Positions 1 through 8,128 of a stretch of 64,000 nt of DNA are shown here, piece by piece. Where the stretch lies: assembly GCA_039185015.1 (NCBI GenBank), contig JBCDAU010000011.1:85074-149073 (forward strand). Direction: 5' to 3'. Position numbers and translations under genes: made by a program. The notes beneath the pieces are model-generated. The model saw nothing but the letters and a program-made list of their open reading frames with translations. It did not search any database and was not told the DNA's origin. Positions within the stretch are counted from its first letter, which is position 1, and each line of letters opens with the position of its first letter. The DNA is from JBCBSZ01 sp039185015 (GTDB lineage Bacteria > Actinomycetota > Acidimicrobiia > Acidimicrobiales > Poriferisodalaceae).

Positions 1-277
1 TGGCAAGACCGCCGACGAGATCGGTCTCGTCTCGAAGTCGGTGCCACGCGATGAGCTCATGGACGAGGCGATGCGAGTCGCCACGAAGATCGCCACCGGC
101 CCGCAGGACGCGGCCCGATGGACGAAGCGAGCGCTGAACCTCTGGGTGCAGCAGGCGGCTCCCGCCTTCGACGCGAGCCTCGCCTTCGAGATGCTGAACT
201 TCATGGGCCACGATGCCGCTGAGGGTGCCGCCGCGATCCGCGAGAAGCGGAAGCCGCAGTTCCCCTCGGCCTACTGA
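1..277 (+). CDS. Enoyl-CoA hydratase/isomerase family protein, C-terminal part only
   Basis: The window opens inside this gene in reading frame 2, so only about 91 C-terminal residues are visible. They begin GKTADEIGLVSKSVP, the 'A.E.GLV..VVP' segment that follows the active-site fold in crotonases. An alpha-helical tail with ATKIATGPQDAARWTKRALN follows, typical of crotonase-fold enoyl-CoA hydratases that form trimers. The active-site residues lie upstream, so hydratase cannot be told from isomerase. It ends tail to tail with the next gene, overlapping its stop by 7 bases. Many acyl-CoA dehydrogenases in the window fit a beta-oxidation role, which is inferred. Confidence 0.85.
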   Translation, partial: GKTADEIGLVSKSVPRDELMDEAMRVATKIATGPQDAARWTKRALNLWVQQAAPAFDASLAFEMLNFMGHDAAEGAAAIREKRKPQFPSAY

Positions 278-915
278 GCGGCCTCGGCCAGCTGCTCTCG
301 GACCTGGGCGAGCACCTGCCGCATCGTGTCGACGTCCTGAGCACCCGACACGAGCCACGTGTCGGCGAACACGAACCCGGGCACGCCCTGGATGCCGCGC
401 TCGGCGGCGAGCTGCAGGTCGGCATCGACCGCATCGGCGCCCGCCCGACCGGACAGCGCCTCGGCGGCGAGACCGCGATCGAGGCCGACATCGGCGGCCC
501 AACCGGCGAGTTCATCGACGTCGGCGATGTTGCCCCCCTCGGTGAAGTACGCCCGGAAGAGCCGCTCGTGCAGTCGCTCCGCCGTGTCGGCCCCGTACTC
601 CGCATCGACCCAGGCGACGAGCTCGAGCGCTCGACGACTCGACACGCGCTGCACGTCGTCCCACCGGTAGTCGATGCCGGCCTCCGCTCCCAGGGCGCTG
701 AGCCGGGTGGTCATCGAGTCGAAGGCACCGGGCCCGTACTTGGCGTCGAGCACCGGCCTGAGCGGGCCGGGCTCGTCGCCGGCGGACGGATCGAGCTGGA
801 ACGCCCGCCAGCGCACCTCGACATCGTCGACACCCTCGAGCCGCCGCTTCCCGAGGAAGCACCACGGGCACACCACGTCGGACCACACATCGATCTGCAC
901 GTCCGGGACAACCAC
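271..915 (-). CDS. DsbA family oxidoreductase, FrnE-like
   Basis: The product is about 214 residues and belongs to the thioredoxin-fold DsbA/2-hydroxychromene-2-carboxylate isomerase family, FrnE branch. Near the N-terminus is VQIDVWSDVVCPWCFLGKRR with the CPWC redox motif, a typical FrnE opening. The cis-Pro loop appears as GIQGVPGFVF late in the protein. FrnE proteins are cytosolic thiol-disulfide oxidoreductases, and the exact substrate is unknown. GTG at 915 was chosen because earlier starts add low-complexity sequence; GTG at 900 (starting VQIDVW) is equally possible, and no strong ribosome binding site decides between them. The gene diverges from the small protein gene at 968. Confidence 0.88.
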   Translation of the reverse strand: MVVPDVQIDVWSDVVCPWCFLGKRRLEGVDDVEVRWRAFQLDPSAGDEPGPLRPVLDAKYGPGAFDSMTTRLSALGAEAGIDYRWDDVQRVSSRRALELVAWVDAEYGADTAERLHERLFRAYFTEGGNIADVDELAGWAADVGLDRGLAAEALSGRAGADAVDADLQLAAERGIQGVPGFVFADTWLVSGAQDVDTMRQVLAQVREQLAEAAQ

Positions 916-967
916 TCGGACGCCCGGAGTGTTCCTGCGCCGTCGCCGGCTGGTCCACGATGAGGCG

Positions 968-1366
968 ATGGCGATCGAGCGAGACGAGCACGCTGGTCCG
1001 GTCCCCGAGACCGCCTGGGAGGCCGACGCCACGGCGCGAGCGTCGAAGGGCCGGGTCGAGATCTTCAACGCCACTCGGCCAGGCGGGTTGGACGGGTGGA
1101 CGATGGACCAGGAGCAGTACGAGGCGGTGCGAGCGCTGATCCTGGAGCTGGTCGACGACGCCGCGGAGGAGGGCGACGGCACGGTGCCGCTCAAGGAGGT
1201 GGTCGCCGCCGCCCAGGAGCGGTATGGCGACCACGAGCTCTTCCCGAAAGGACGGCTCACCAACTACGTCCGCTACACGAAGACCGACATGGAGGCCCGC
1301 TGCGAGGTCGAGCGCATCCCCCGCTCGAGCCCGCAGCGCATCATCCTCTGGCGGGAGGAGGCGTGA
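968..1366 (+). CDS. Small conserved protein, possibly DUF6958-like
   Basis: This is a 132-residue soluble protein starting at ATG 968. The pattern IFNATRPGG..WTMDQEQYEAVRALILELV, followed by a helical segment, LFPKGRLTNYVRYTKTDMEAR and IILW, reads as a small winged-helix-like fold. It resembles the DUF6958 family from memory (IxVxNxxxPG...YEAMR...LFPGGxxxxxW..KTVQLDLEA). No catalytic motif is visible and no function can be assigned. Its stop overlaps the start of the hydrolase that follows (TGATG at 1364-1368), so the two are probably translated together. Confidence 0.7.
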   Translation: MAIERDEHAGPVPETAWEADATARASKGRVEIFNATRPGGLDGWTMDQEQYEAVRALILELVDDAAEEGDGTVPLKEVVAAAQERYGDHELFPKGRLTNYVRYTKTDMEARCEVERIPRSSPQRIILWREEA

Positions 1367-2163
1367 TGCGCGTCGCACTCGACGGCGTGGAGCTGGCGGT
1401 CCGCCGACTCGGCGACGGGTCCGGCACGCCGTTGATCTGGGGTCACGGCTTGTCCAGCTCGATGGAGGGCGAGGACGAGCTGCCGACGATCCGGTGGGAC
1501 GAGGCCGCGCCGGGTCGGGTCGTCGTCCGCTACGACGCCCGCAGCCACGGTGAGTCGGGTGCGAGCGCAGCCGCAGAGCCGCACGCCTGGGAGGCGTTGG
1601 CCGGCGACCAGCTGGCCCTCGCCGACGCCCTCGGCATCGATCGGTACGTCGGTGCCGGTGCCTCGATGGGTTGCGCGACGGCGCTGTTCGCCGCGCTCGC
1701 CGCACCCGACCGGATCACGGCGCTCGTGCTCGTGATCCCGCCGACGGCATGGGAGACGCGGGCCGACCAGACCGCGCTGTACGGAGCCATGGCGGGCGTG
1801 ATGGAGCGCGGCGAGGTCGAGACGCTCGTCGGAGGGCTCGACGCGGCCCCGGTGCCGGACCCCTTCGCCGAGGTGACCGACTGGCGTGACCGCGCCGAGC
1901 GCCGACTGCGATCCGCCGACCTCGGTCGGTTGGCCTGGGTCTTCCGGGGTGCGGGACTCAGCGACCTGCCCGCGCCCGAGCGCCTCGCGACGATCGACGT
2001 CCCGGCCGTGATCCTCGCCTGGACTGGCGACCCCGGGCATCCCGTGTCGACGGCCGAGGCGCTCCACGAGCTGCTGCCCGACACGCGCCTCCATCTCGCC
2101 GGCACTTCCGACGAGCTGGCCCGCTGGAGTGGCATCGTCGCCGAGTTCCTCGACGGACGGTGA
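1366..2163 (+). CDS. Alpha/beta hydrolase lacking the usual C-terminal catalytic His
   Basis: A 265-residue alpha/beta-hydrolase-fold protein. It shows the oxyanion segment WGHGLSSS, a nucleophile elbow GASMG (Ser near residue 105) and a late-strand Asp in WTGDPGHPV. Where most relatives have G-x-G-H near the C-terminus, this one reads LHLAGTSDELARW, so the usual catalytic His is missing; the His two residues after the Asp could substitute. The ribosome binding site GGAGGAG at 1354-1360 supports ATG 1366, overlapping the previous stop. It is probably an esterase or enol-lactonase-type enzyme, or a non-catalytic relative. Confidence 0.85.
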   Translation: MRVALDGVELAVRRLGDGSGTPLIWGHGLSSSMEGEDELPTIRWDEAAPGRVVVRYDARSHGESGASAAAEPHAWEALAGDQLALADALGIDRYVGAGASMGCATALFAALAAPDRITALVLVIPPTAWETRADQTALYGAMAGVMERGEVETLVGGLDAAPVPDPFAEVTDWRDRAERRLRSADLGRLAWVFRGAGLSDLPAPERLATIDVPAVILAWTGDPGHPVSTAEALHELLPDTRLHLAGTSDELARWSGIVAEFLDGR

Positions 2164-2187
2164 TGGCAGCCCCGAGCGGGCTGGCGA

Positions 2188-2667
2188 TCAGAGGTACTTC
2201 GGAAGCTCCTCGGCGACCTCTTCGGGCGTCACCATCGGCGAGAACCGCGCCACGGGGTCGCCCGCTCGATCGACGATGAACTTCTCGAAGTTCCACGCGA
2301 TGTCGGAGGTCTCACCCTCACCGGGCTGCGCCTCCTTGAGCAGTTGGTAAAGCTCGGCGGCACCGTCGCCGTTGACCTCGATCTTGGAGAACATCGGGAA
2401 GTCGACATCGAACTCCGAGGTGACGAACTCGAGGATCTCGGCGTCCGTGCCCGGCTCCTGATCGGCGAACTGGTTGCACGGGAAGCCGAGCACGGCGAAG
2501 CCCTGATCGGCGAGATCGTGATGCAGCGTACGCAGACCTGCGTACTGGGGCGTGAGGCCTCACCTGCTGGCGGTGTTCACCACCAGGCAGACCTGACCCT
2601 CGAACTGCTTGAAGCTCACCGGCTCACCGGTGATCGAGTCCATCGTGAGCTCGTGGAACCGCGACAC
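2188..2667 (-). CDS. Selenocysteine-containing glutathione peroxidase family protein (UGA recoded)
   Basis: Read through a single in-frame TGA at 2562-2560, this encodes 159 residues, the normal length of a bacterial glutathione peroxidase. The context is LVVNTASR-U-GLTPQYAGL, so the TGA sits exactly at the family's catalytic Sec/Cys position (residue 36). The rest of the active site is intact: Gln70 in FPCNQFADQEP, and Trp125 and Asn126 in WNFEKF. A SECIS-like hairpin follows the TGA at 2545-2528 (separate entry). GTG 2667 is preceded by GAGGAGGG. The enzyme would reduce hydroperoxides; actinobacteria generally lack glutathione, so thioredoxin or mycothiol is the likely reductant (inference). 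Automatic callers would give a truncated product starting near 2493. Selenocysteine machinery genes are not in this window. The gene diverges from an SDR gene 50 bases away. Confidence 0.9.
2528..2545 (-). promoter_or_regulatory. Bacterial SECIS-like hairpin
   Basis: On the minus strand the sequence is GTACGCAGGTCTGCGTAC, a perfect 7-bp stem closing a GGTC loop. It starts 14 nucleotides after the TGA, and its loop lies 21 nucleotides after it. The apex GCAGGUCUGC is, from memory, identical to that of the E. coli fdhF SECIS bound by SelB, and the spacing falls within the usual range for bacterial SECIS elements. Unlike the E. coli element it has no bulged U in the stem. The hairpin is inside the coding region, as expected in bacteria. 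Confidence 0.85.
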
Positions 2668-2717
2668 TCGCGCCCTCCTCCTCGTCGGCGGACACCGTAG
2701 ACGCCTACGGTGGCGCC

Positions 2718-3485
2718 ATGAGCGTGCTCGACCTCTTTCGTCTGGACGGCCAGGTCGCCGTCGTCACCGGGGCAGGACGCGGCATCGGCGCCGGCATCGC
2801 CAGATCGTTCGTGGAAGCCGGCGCATCGGTGGTCCTGGCCGCTCGCCGGACCACCGAGATCGACACCGTTGCAGCCGAGCTGAACGAGGCAGGCGGACAG
2901 GCGATCGCCGTGACGACCGACGTCACCGATCACGGGGCGATCGAGGCGCTCGCCGATCGAGCGGTCGCCGAGTTCGGCTCGCTCACCTGTTGGGTCAACA
3001 ACGCCGGCGGCTCACCGATGCGCATGCCCGCCGACGAGCTCCCGATCGAGGAGTGGCACCAGACCCTCTCCCTCAACCTCACGTCGGTCTATGTCGCCAC
3101 GCGCATCGCCGCTCGGCGGATGGAGCGTGGCTCGATCATCAACATCAGCTCCGGCGCCGGGAGCGGGCCGGTGCCGGGCAGCGCCCACTACGGCGCTGCC
3201 AAAGCCGGCGTGAACTCGCTCACCCAGACGCTGTCCGCCGAGCTCGCCCCGAACGTGCGCGTCAACGGCGTCGCCCCTGGAGCGATCCCCACCGAGGTGA
3301 TGCTCACCGCCGTCGGCAAGACCGAGGACGAGCTCGACGAGCTGCTCGACGAGTGGAACATCCCACTGGGTCGGCTGGGGCGCCCAGAGGACATCGGTGC
3401 CGCCTGCGTCTACCTGGCGAGCGAGGCCTCCTCCTGGGTCAGCGGCGAGACGCTGCGCGTCGGCGGAGGCGCCAAGCCCCGCTGA
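2718..3485 (+). CDS. SDR family NAD(P)-dependent oxidoreductase
   Basis: A classical short-chain dehydrogenase of 255 residues. It has the cofactor motif TGAGRGIG near residue 18, the NNAG motif, catalytic Ser in NISSGAG, YGAAK with Tyr and Lys, and a C-terminal GETLRVGGG. AARR after the second beta strand suggests preference for NADP, though this is not decisive. It resembles 7-alpha-hydroxysteroid-dehydrogenase-type and 3-oxoacyl-ACP-reductase-type SDRs, and the substrate cannot be fixed from sequence. It starts at ATG 2718, head to head with the selenoprotein gene, so the 50-base gap must hold both promoters. Confidence 0.92.
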   Translation: MSVLDLFRLDGQVAVVTGAGRGIGAGIARSFVEAGASVVLAARRTTEIDTVAAELNEAGGQAIAVTTDVTDHGAIEALADRAVAEFGSLTCWVNNAGGSPMRMPADELPIEEWHQTLSLNLTSVYVATRIAARRMERGSIINISSGAGSGPVPGSAHYGAAKAGVNSLTQTLSAELAPNVRVNGVAPGAIPTEVMLTAVGKTEDELDELLDEWNIPLGRLGRPEDIGAACVYLASEASSWVSGETLRVGGGAKPR

Positions 3486-3532
3486 GGCGGAAACCGCTCG
3501 CACGACGAGCGATCGCGCGGGACCCTGGCGGC

Positions 3533-4111
3533 ATGGAGCACCGCACCACCGACGAGCTGAACGCCGCCCTCCCGCAGATCGAGGCCGCTCCGGCCGATGC
3601 CGGCACGCTCGAGCTGATCGTGCGCCGACCGGCGATCGATGAGCGCGAGGTCCTCGACGTCGCCGAGCTCGACCTCGTCGACGGACTCGTCGGTGACACG
3701 TGGAAGAACCGCGGTTCGACACGCACCGAGGACGGGTCGTCCCACCCCGACATGCAGCTCAACGTGATGTCGTCGCGTGTCGTCGACCTGATCGCCGGCT
3801 CTCGCGAGCGCTGGCCGCTCGCGGGCGACCAGCTCTACGTCGACCTCGACATCTCGGATGCCAACCTGCCCGCCGGCACGCGCCTCCACCTGGGCCAGGC
3901 CGTCATCGAGGTGACCGACCAGCCGCACAACGGTTGCGCCAAGTTCACGAGGCGCTTCGGCCTCGACGCCCACCGATGGGTCAACTCGCCGGAGGGCAAG
4001 AAGCTCCACCTGCGCGGCATCAACGCCAAGGTGGTCGTGCCGGGCACCATCCGGGCTGGCGATGCGATCACCGTCGAGCGACGCGAATCGGGCTCAGGTG
4101 CCGAAGGCTGA
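3533..4111 (+). CDS. MOSC domain-containing protein
   Basis: A 192-residue stand-alone MOSC domain. The visible hallmarks are LDLVDGLVGDTWKNRGSTR, HPDMQLNVMSSRVVDLI, GDQLYVDLDISDANLPAGTRLHLGQAVIEVTDQPHNGCAKFTRRFG and a C-terminal GTIRAGDAITV. The conserved Cys in HNGCAKF is the proposed sulfur or molybdenum-cofactor ligand in this superfamily. MOSC proteins handle sulfur or molybdopterin-bound substrates, for example N-hydroxylated-compound reduction in larger relatives; for this short form no substrate is known. It starts at ATG 3533, 47 bases after the SDR, and may be co-transcribed with it. Its 3' end overlaps the convergent hydrolase by 18 bases. Confidence 0.9.
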   Translation: MEHRTTDELNAALPQIEAAPADAGTLELIVRRPAIDEREVLDVAELDLVDGLVGDTWKNRGSTRTEDGSSHPDMQLNVMSSRVVDLIAGSRERWPLAGDQLYVDLDISDANLPAGTRLHLGQAVIEVTDQPHNGCAKFTRRFGLDAHRWVNSPEGKKLHLRGINAKVVVPGTIRAGDAITVERRESGSGAEG

Positions 4112-5011
4112 CCGCAGCGCCGCGCCGGCCTCGTCGTGGGCCGTCTCCGCGGCGGCCATCTGGTGCCACCGGCTGACGAACCCGTGCACGACCCCGGGGT
4201 ACCGGGTGACGACGGCGGGCACGCCATCGGCGACCAGCCGCTCGCCCCACTCCTCACCCTCGTCGCGCAGCGGGTCGTAGGCGGCGGTCTGGACCAGCGC
4301 CGGGGCCAGGCCGGTCAGGTCGGTGGCCCGCGCCGGGACCGCATACGGATCACCGCGGTGCTCCGGGGGCACGTAGTGGTCCCAGAACCAGCCCATGTCC
4401 GCTGCGGTCAGGAAGTAGCCGGTCGCGTTCTCGGTCATCGACGGACGGTGCTGCTCGGTGTCGATGCAGGGGTAGATGAGCAGCTGGAAGGCGAGGGCGA
4501 CGCCCTCGTCCCTCGCCCGGATCGCGACCCCGGCTGCGAGGTTGCCGCCGGCGCTGTCGCCGGCGACCGCCAGGCGAGCCGGGTCCCCGCCCCACTCGGC
4601 GCCGTGCTCGGCGAGCCACCGCGTGACCGCCCAGCAATCGTCGTGGGGCGCTGGGAACGGATGCTCCGGCGCGAGCCGGTAGTCGACCGAGACGACCAGC
4701 GCGCCCGAACGCACGGCGAGGCGACGGGCGAGGGTGTCGTGCCCGTCGACGCTCGACAGCACCCAGCCGCCACCGTGGCAGAAGACGACGATCGGCAAGC
4801 CGGACTCGGAGGAGTCGGCGTAGAGCCGAACCGGCACGTCGCCTGCGGGACCGGCGACGACGCGATCTTCGACCCGGCGTACGGGGTCGGGATCGGGCTT
4901 GGGTGCCGAGTCGTAGTTGACCCGCGCCTGCTCCGGCGTGCCCTCGCCGAGCGCGGGCGCCTCGACCGAGGCGAGCGCGTCGAGGAGGCGGGCCACGTCG
5001 TCATCGAGCAT
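4094..5011 (-). CDS. Alpha/beta hydrolase, hormone-sensitive lipase (HSL) family esterase
   Basis: A 305-residue esterase of the HSL/bacterial family IV type. It has the oxyanion motif HGGGW, the segment VDYRLAPEHPFPA, nucleophile motif GDSAGGN, catalytic Asp in AAYDPLRDEG and catalytic His in GVVHGFVSR. All triad members are present, so it is likely active on short acyl or aryl esters in the cytoplasm. ATG 5011 begins MLDDDVARLL, and upstream codons look non-coding. It overlaps the MOSC gene tail to tail. Confidence 0.93.
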   Translation of the reverse strand: MLDDDVARLLDALASVEAPALGEGTPEQARVNYDSAPKPDPDPVRRVEDRVVAGPAGDVPVRLYADSSESGLPIVVFCHGGGWVLSSVDGHDTLARRLAVRSGALVVSVDYRLAPEHPFPAPHDDCWAVTRWLAEHGAEWGGDPARLAVAGDSAGGNLAAGVAIRARDEGVALAFQLLIYPCIDTEQHRPSMTENATGYFLTAADMGWFWDHYVPPEHRGDPYAVPARATDLTGLAPALVQTAAYDPLRDEGEEWGERLVADGVPAVVTRYPGVVHGFVSRWHQMAAAETAHDEAGAALRSAFGT

Positions 5012-5048
5012 GGGCCGGCAGCGTAGCCAGCGCCCCCTGCTCGACGAC

Positions 5049-6083
5049 TCAGTTGATGCAGGCGACGAGCGCCTCGGTGAAGATGGGATCCAGCTCGCCA
5101 CCTGCGGCGAGATCGAGGCTCGCCGTCACGAACTCCGGCAGCGACATGCGCAGCTCGATCTCCTCCATCGTGCACGTGCACGTCTCGAGATCACCGCCAC
5201 CGGCCACGCAGGACTCGATGAAGGGGTCGCGGACCTCCGCCGGGAAATCGTCGGCCTGGCCGCCACCGGACGCCGCCTCGGTGGTCGCCGGCGCGTCCCT
5301 GACCTCGATCGGACACCGGTGGGCCACCTCGCCCCGGCCCATCCAGGAGACCAGGTCGTCCGCCGTGGCCGCGATGTCGGCTGCCGTCGTGCCCGTCAGG
5401 AAGATCAACACGTCGCCGTCGACGACGGTGTTGGCGCACACGCCGACGTTGAACGATCCGTCGTCCACGTTGCCGCCGGCGGCGCGAGCGGCCGCCTCGT
5501 CGACGAAGCGGAACGCGGTGTAGTTGTACCCGGCGTCGACGTCCGAGCAATCGGAGATGTCGACGACGTCGTCGGTCTCGTAGTCGAGGATGGCGCTGAG
5601 GAACGACGCGGGCAGGCTGACGTCGGCGGGAGCGTAGGAGCGGTACTCCTTGCAGTTGCCCGTCAAGGTGTGGACGAACGCGAGCGCCCGCTGAGGCGGC
5701 GCGTAGCTGTCGTAGTCGATCTCGGCTTCCGACGAGGGGAACGTGCCGATCCGCCGGCCGAGCTCGTCGATCGTGAAGTCGTCCTCCGGCGCTGCGGTCG
5801 TGGTCGGCGCCGCCGTGGTCGTCGGTGCGGCCGTCGTGGTGGGGGCCTGCGTGGTTGTGGGCGCCTCGGTCGGCTCGGGCTCGGTCGCTTCGGTCTCCTC
5901 GACCGGCGGAGCCGTCGTCTCGGCCGCCTCGTCGGAGTCACCCGACGAGCAGGCCGCAGCGATCCCGAGCAGCGCGAAGAGGCCGAGGATCATGAGGAGG
6001 CGGGACGGCCGCGCCCGGCCCGGACTCGCCGCGTGCCTTCGGCGGCGGCGAGCGCCGTCGGTCCCATGTGTGGTGTCCGTCAT
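5049..6083 (-). CDS. Secreted or lipid-anchored protein with Thr/Pro-rich linker
   Basis: A 344-residue exported protein. A basic N-terminus (GARRRRRHAAS) is followed by a hydrophobic stretch LLMILGLFALLGIAAACSSG. This ends in a probable lipobox (AAAC, weak at -3), predicting anchoring to the outer face of the membrane. Then comes an acidic and Thr/Pro-rich spacer (TTTAAPTTTAAP repeats) and a C-terminal domain with eight Cys, some in CTCT, suggesting disulfides. ATG 6083 has GAGGAGGGG upstream. The C-terminal segment DPFIESCVAGGGDLETCTCTMEEIE..MSLPEF repeats a pattern seen in other actinobacterial secreted proteins of unknown role. No enzyme motif was recognised. Confidence 0.85.
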   Translation of the reverse strand: MTDTTHGTDGARRRRRHAASPGRARPSRLLMILGLFALLGIAAACSSGDSDEAAETTAPPVEETEATEPEPTEAPTTTQAPTTTAAPTTTAAPTTTAAPEDDFTIDELGRRIGTFPSSEAEIDYDSYAPPQRALAFVHTLTGNCKEYRSYAPADVSLPASFLSAILDYETDDVVDISDCSDVDAGYNYTAFRFVDEAAARAAGGNVDDGSFNVGVCANTVVDGDVLIFLTGTTAADIAATADDLVSWMGRGEVAHRCPIEVRDAPATTEAASGGGQADDFPAEVRDPFIESCVAGGGDLETCTCTMEEIELRMSLPEFVTASLDLAAGGELDPIFTEALVACIN

Positions 6084-6286
6084 CGTGATCCCCTCCTCGA
6101 CGCGAACCGCGGCATCGGTCGAGTCCGCCCGCTCGGTCGCCCCGTCACGACTCTGCACGCCGATCGATGGGATGGACGACCGAATCGGCCGCAGACAGTA
6201 GCCACCGGACGCTTCGAGCGTTCGAACGAGTCGGACACCCGGTCGGAGGGAGGAGCACCGGTCGAGGCCGATGCGACACTGGTCCG
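6084..6286. other. Divergent intergenic region
   Basis: These 203 bases separate the starts of the lipoprotein gene (minus) and the M3 peptidase gene (plus), the longest gap in the window. The region holds the ribosome binding site GGAGGG upstream of 6287 and a small palindrome CGTTCGAACG at 6219-6228. I see no convincing -10/-35 pair, RNA gene or small gene. Confidence 0.4.
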
Positions 6287-8083
6287 ATGACCACGGTCGA
6301 TGCCCTCCCGCGCTGGGACGTCAGCGAGTACTTCCCGTCCGTCGACGACCGCTCCTTCGCCGAGGCCGAGGAACGCTTCGGCGCCGAGCTCCGTCGGCTC
6401 GGCGAGCTGTACGACCGGCACGGCGTCCGAGGCAGCAGCGAGCCCGACGATCCGGCCGGTGCGGTCGAGGAGATCGTCGCCGCGACCAACGAGGTCCTCG
6501 CCCGGCTCCAGCTCCTGCGCTCCTACCTGAACGCGTTCGTGAGCACGGATGCCTCCGACGCGGTGGCACAGGCGGCGATGAGCCGCCTCCAGCGAGCGAG
6601 CGTCGACCTCACCACGCTCACGACTCGCTTCGATGCCTGGGTCGCCGGCCTCGATGTCGATGCCCTGGTTGCACAGAGCGAGGCGGCCGCCTCCCACGAG
6701 TGGCCGCTGCGCAAGGGCCGCGAGCGCGCCGAGCGCCAGATGAGCGAATCGGAGGAGGAGCTCGCCGCGCTGCTGTCGGTCACCGGCTCGACGGCGTGGG
6801 CCCGACTGTACGGGGACGTCTCCTCCGCGATCCGGACCGAGGTCGCCCTCCCCGACGGCTCCGAGACGCTCCCGATCTTCGCCGTGCGGGGCCTCGCCAC
6901 CGACCCCGACACCGCGGTGCGCCGCGCGGCCTATGAGGCCGAGCTCACCGCCTGGGAGGCCAACGCCGTCCCGATCGCCGCGGCGCTGAACGCCATCAAG
7001 GGCGAGCAACAGGAGCTGGCGCTCCGACGCGGCTGGCCGTCGATCCTGGAGGCCCAGCGCTTCGGTCAGGCCGTCGACGAAGCGACCCTCGACGCCCTCC
7101 AGTCGGCGATGGTCGCCTCGTTCCCCGACTTCCGCCGCTACCTCCGCACCAAGTCACGGCTGCTCGGCCACGACGGCGGGCTCCCCTGGTCCGACCTGTT
7201 CGCACCGGTCGGCACCTCTGCCGAGGTCGAGTGGGACGGGGCGGTCGCGGCCGTCGAGGAGGCGTTCGGCACGTACTCGAACGACCTTCGCGGCCTGGCC
7301 GAGCGGGCGGTCGGCGAGCGCTGGATCGACGTCGCACCGCGGGCGGGCAAGCGGGGCGGCGCCTTCTGCATGTCGATGGGCGACGGCTCCAGCCGGGTGC
7401 TCCTGAACTGGAACGGCAGCGCCGACGGCGTGATGACCCTCGCCCACGAGCTCGGCCACGCCTACCACAACACGACGCTGGGCCACCGGACGCCGATGCA
7501 GCGGGCGACGCCGTCGTCGTTGGCCGAGACGGCATCGATCTTCTGCGAGACCTTGATGGTCGAGCACGGCCTGGCCTCGCTCGACGGCGACGAGCGCCTC
7601 GCGCTCCTCGACACCGACCTGGTCGGCAGCTGCCAGGTCATCGTCGACATCCATTCCCGGTTCCTGTTCGAGTCGGCGGTGTTCGACCGGCGACGCCGGT
7701 CGACGCTGTCGTCGGAGGAGCTCTGCGGGCTGATGGCCGATGCTCAGGACGCGACCTACGGCGACGGCCTCCACTCGGAGCTCCGGCACCCGTGGATGTG
7801 GGCGGCCAAGCCGCACTACTACTCGTCGGTCTTCTACAACTGGCCGTACGCGTTCGGGCTGCTGTTCGGCATCGGGCTGTACGCCAGCTACGTCGAGGAT
7901 GCGGATCGGTTCCGGGCCGCCTACGACGACCTGTTGTCCTCGACCGGGCTGGCGCCTGCGGGCGACCTCGCCGACCGGTTCGGCATCGACGTCCGGGACG
8001 AGAGGTTCTGGTCGGCCGGGCTCGATGTGGTCCGCTCGCGCATCGACGATTTCGTCTCGCTCGCCGACGCGTCGATGGGGTGA
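6287..8083 (+). CDS. M3 family oligoendopeptidase (PepF-like)
   Basis: A 598-residue zinc metallopeptidase, the normal length for oligoendopeptidase F. The zinc motif HELGHAYH appears in VMTLAHELGHAYHNTTLG, and the third ligand Glu lies downstream in SLAETASIFCETL. The substrate-binding His/Tyr-rich segment HPWMWAAKPHYYSSVFYNWPYAFG is also present. An N-terminal helical domain precedes these. Such enzymes cleave short peptides in the cytoplasm during peptide turnover. ATG 6287 is chosen because it gives the family start (TTVDALPRWDVSEYFPS). No signal peptide is visible. Confidence 0.95.
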   Translation: MTTVDALPRWDVSEYFPSVDDRSFAEAEERFGAELRRLGELYDRHGVRGSSEPDDPAGAVEEIVAATNEVLARLQLLRSYLNAFVSTDASDAVAQAAMSRLQRASVDLTTLTTRFDAWVAGLDVDALVAQSEAAASHEWPLRKGRERAERQMSESEEELAALLSVTGSTAWARLYGDVSSAIRTEVALPDGSETLPIFAVRGLATDPDTAVRRAAYEAELTAWEANAVPIAAALNAIKGEQQELALRRGWPSILEAQRFGQAVDEATLDALQSAMVASFPDFRRYLRTKSRLLGHDGGLPWSDLFAPVGTSAEVEWDGAVAAVEEAFGTYSNDLRGLAERAVGERWIDVAPRAGKRGGAFCMSMGDGSSRVLLNWNGSADGVMTLAHELGHAYHNTTLGHRTPMQRATPSSLAETASIFCETLMVEHGLASLDGDERLALLDTDLVGSCQVIVDIHSRFLFESAVFDRRRRSTLSSEELCGLMADAQDATYGDGLHSELRHPWMWAAKPHYYSSVFYNWPYAFGLLFGIGLYASYVEDADRFRAAYDDLLSSTGLAPAGDLADRFGIDVRDERFWSAGLDVVRSRIDDFVSLADASMG

Positions 8084-8128
8084 GCGCGTCCGCCGCTCCG
8101 TAGGGTGGCGCTGCCGAGGGGAGGTCTG

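Noticed and set aside
2188..2667. Truncated or frameshifted glutathione peroxidase pseudogene
   Set aside because: The only interruption is a TGA exactly at the catalytic position, the frame is otherwise open, and a SECIS-like hairpin follows. Recoding explains it better than decay.
5743..6201. A plus-strand frame with VVVGAA repeats
   Set aside because: It is the complement of the TTTAAP linker of the secreted protein on the minus strand.
6084..6286. Possible RNA gene in the longest intergenic gap
   Set aside because: No tRNA-like arms, riboswitch core or long stable hairpin was recognised; only a 10-bp palindrome.
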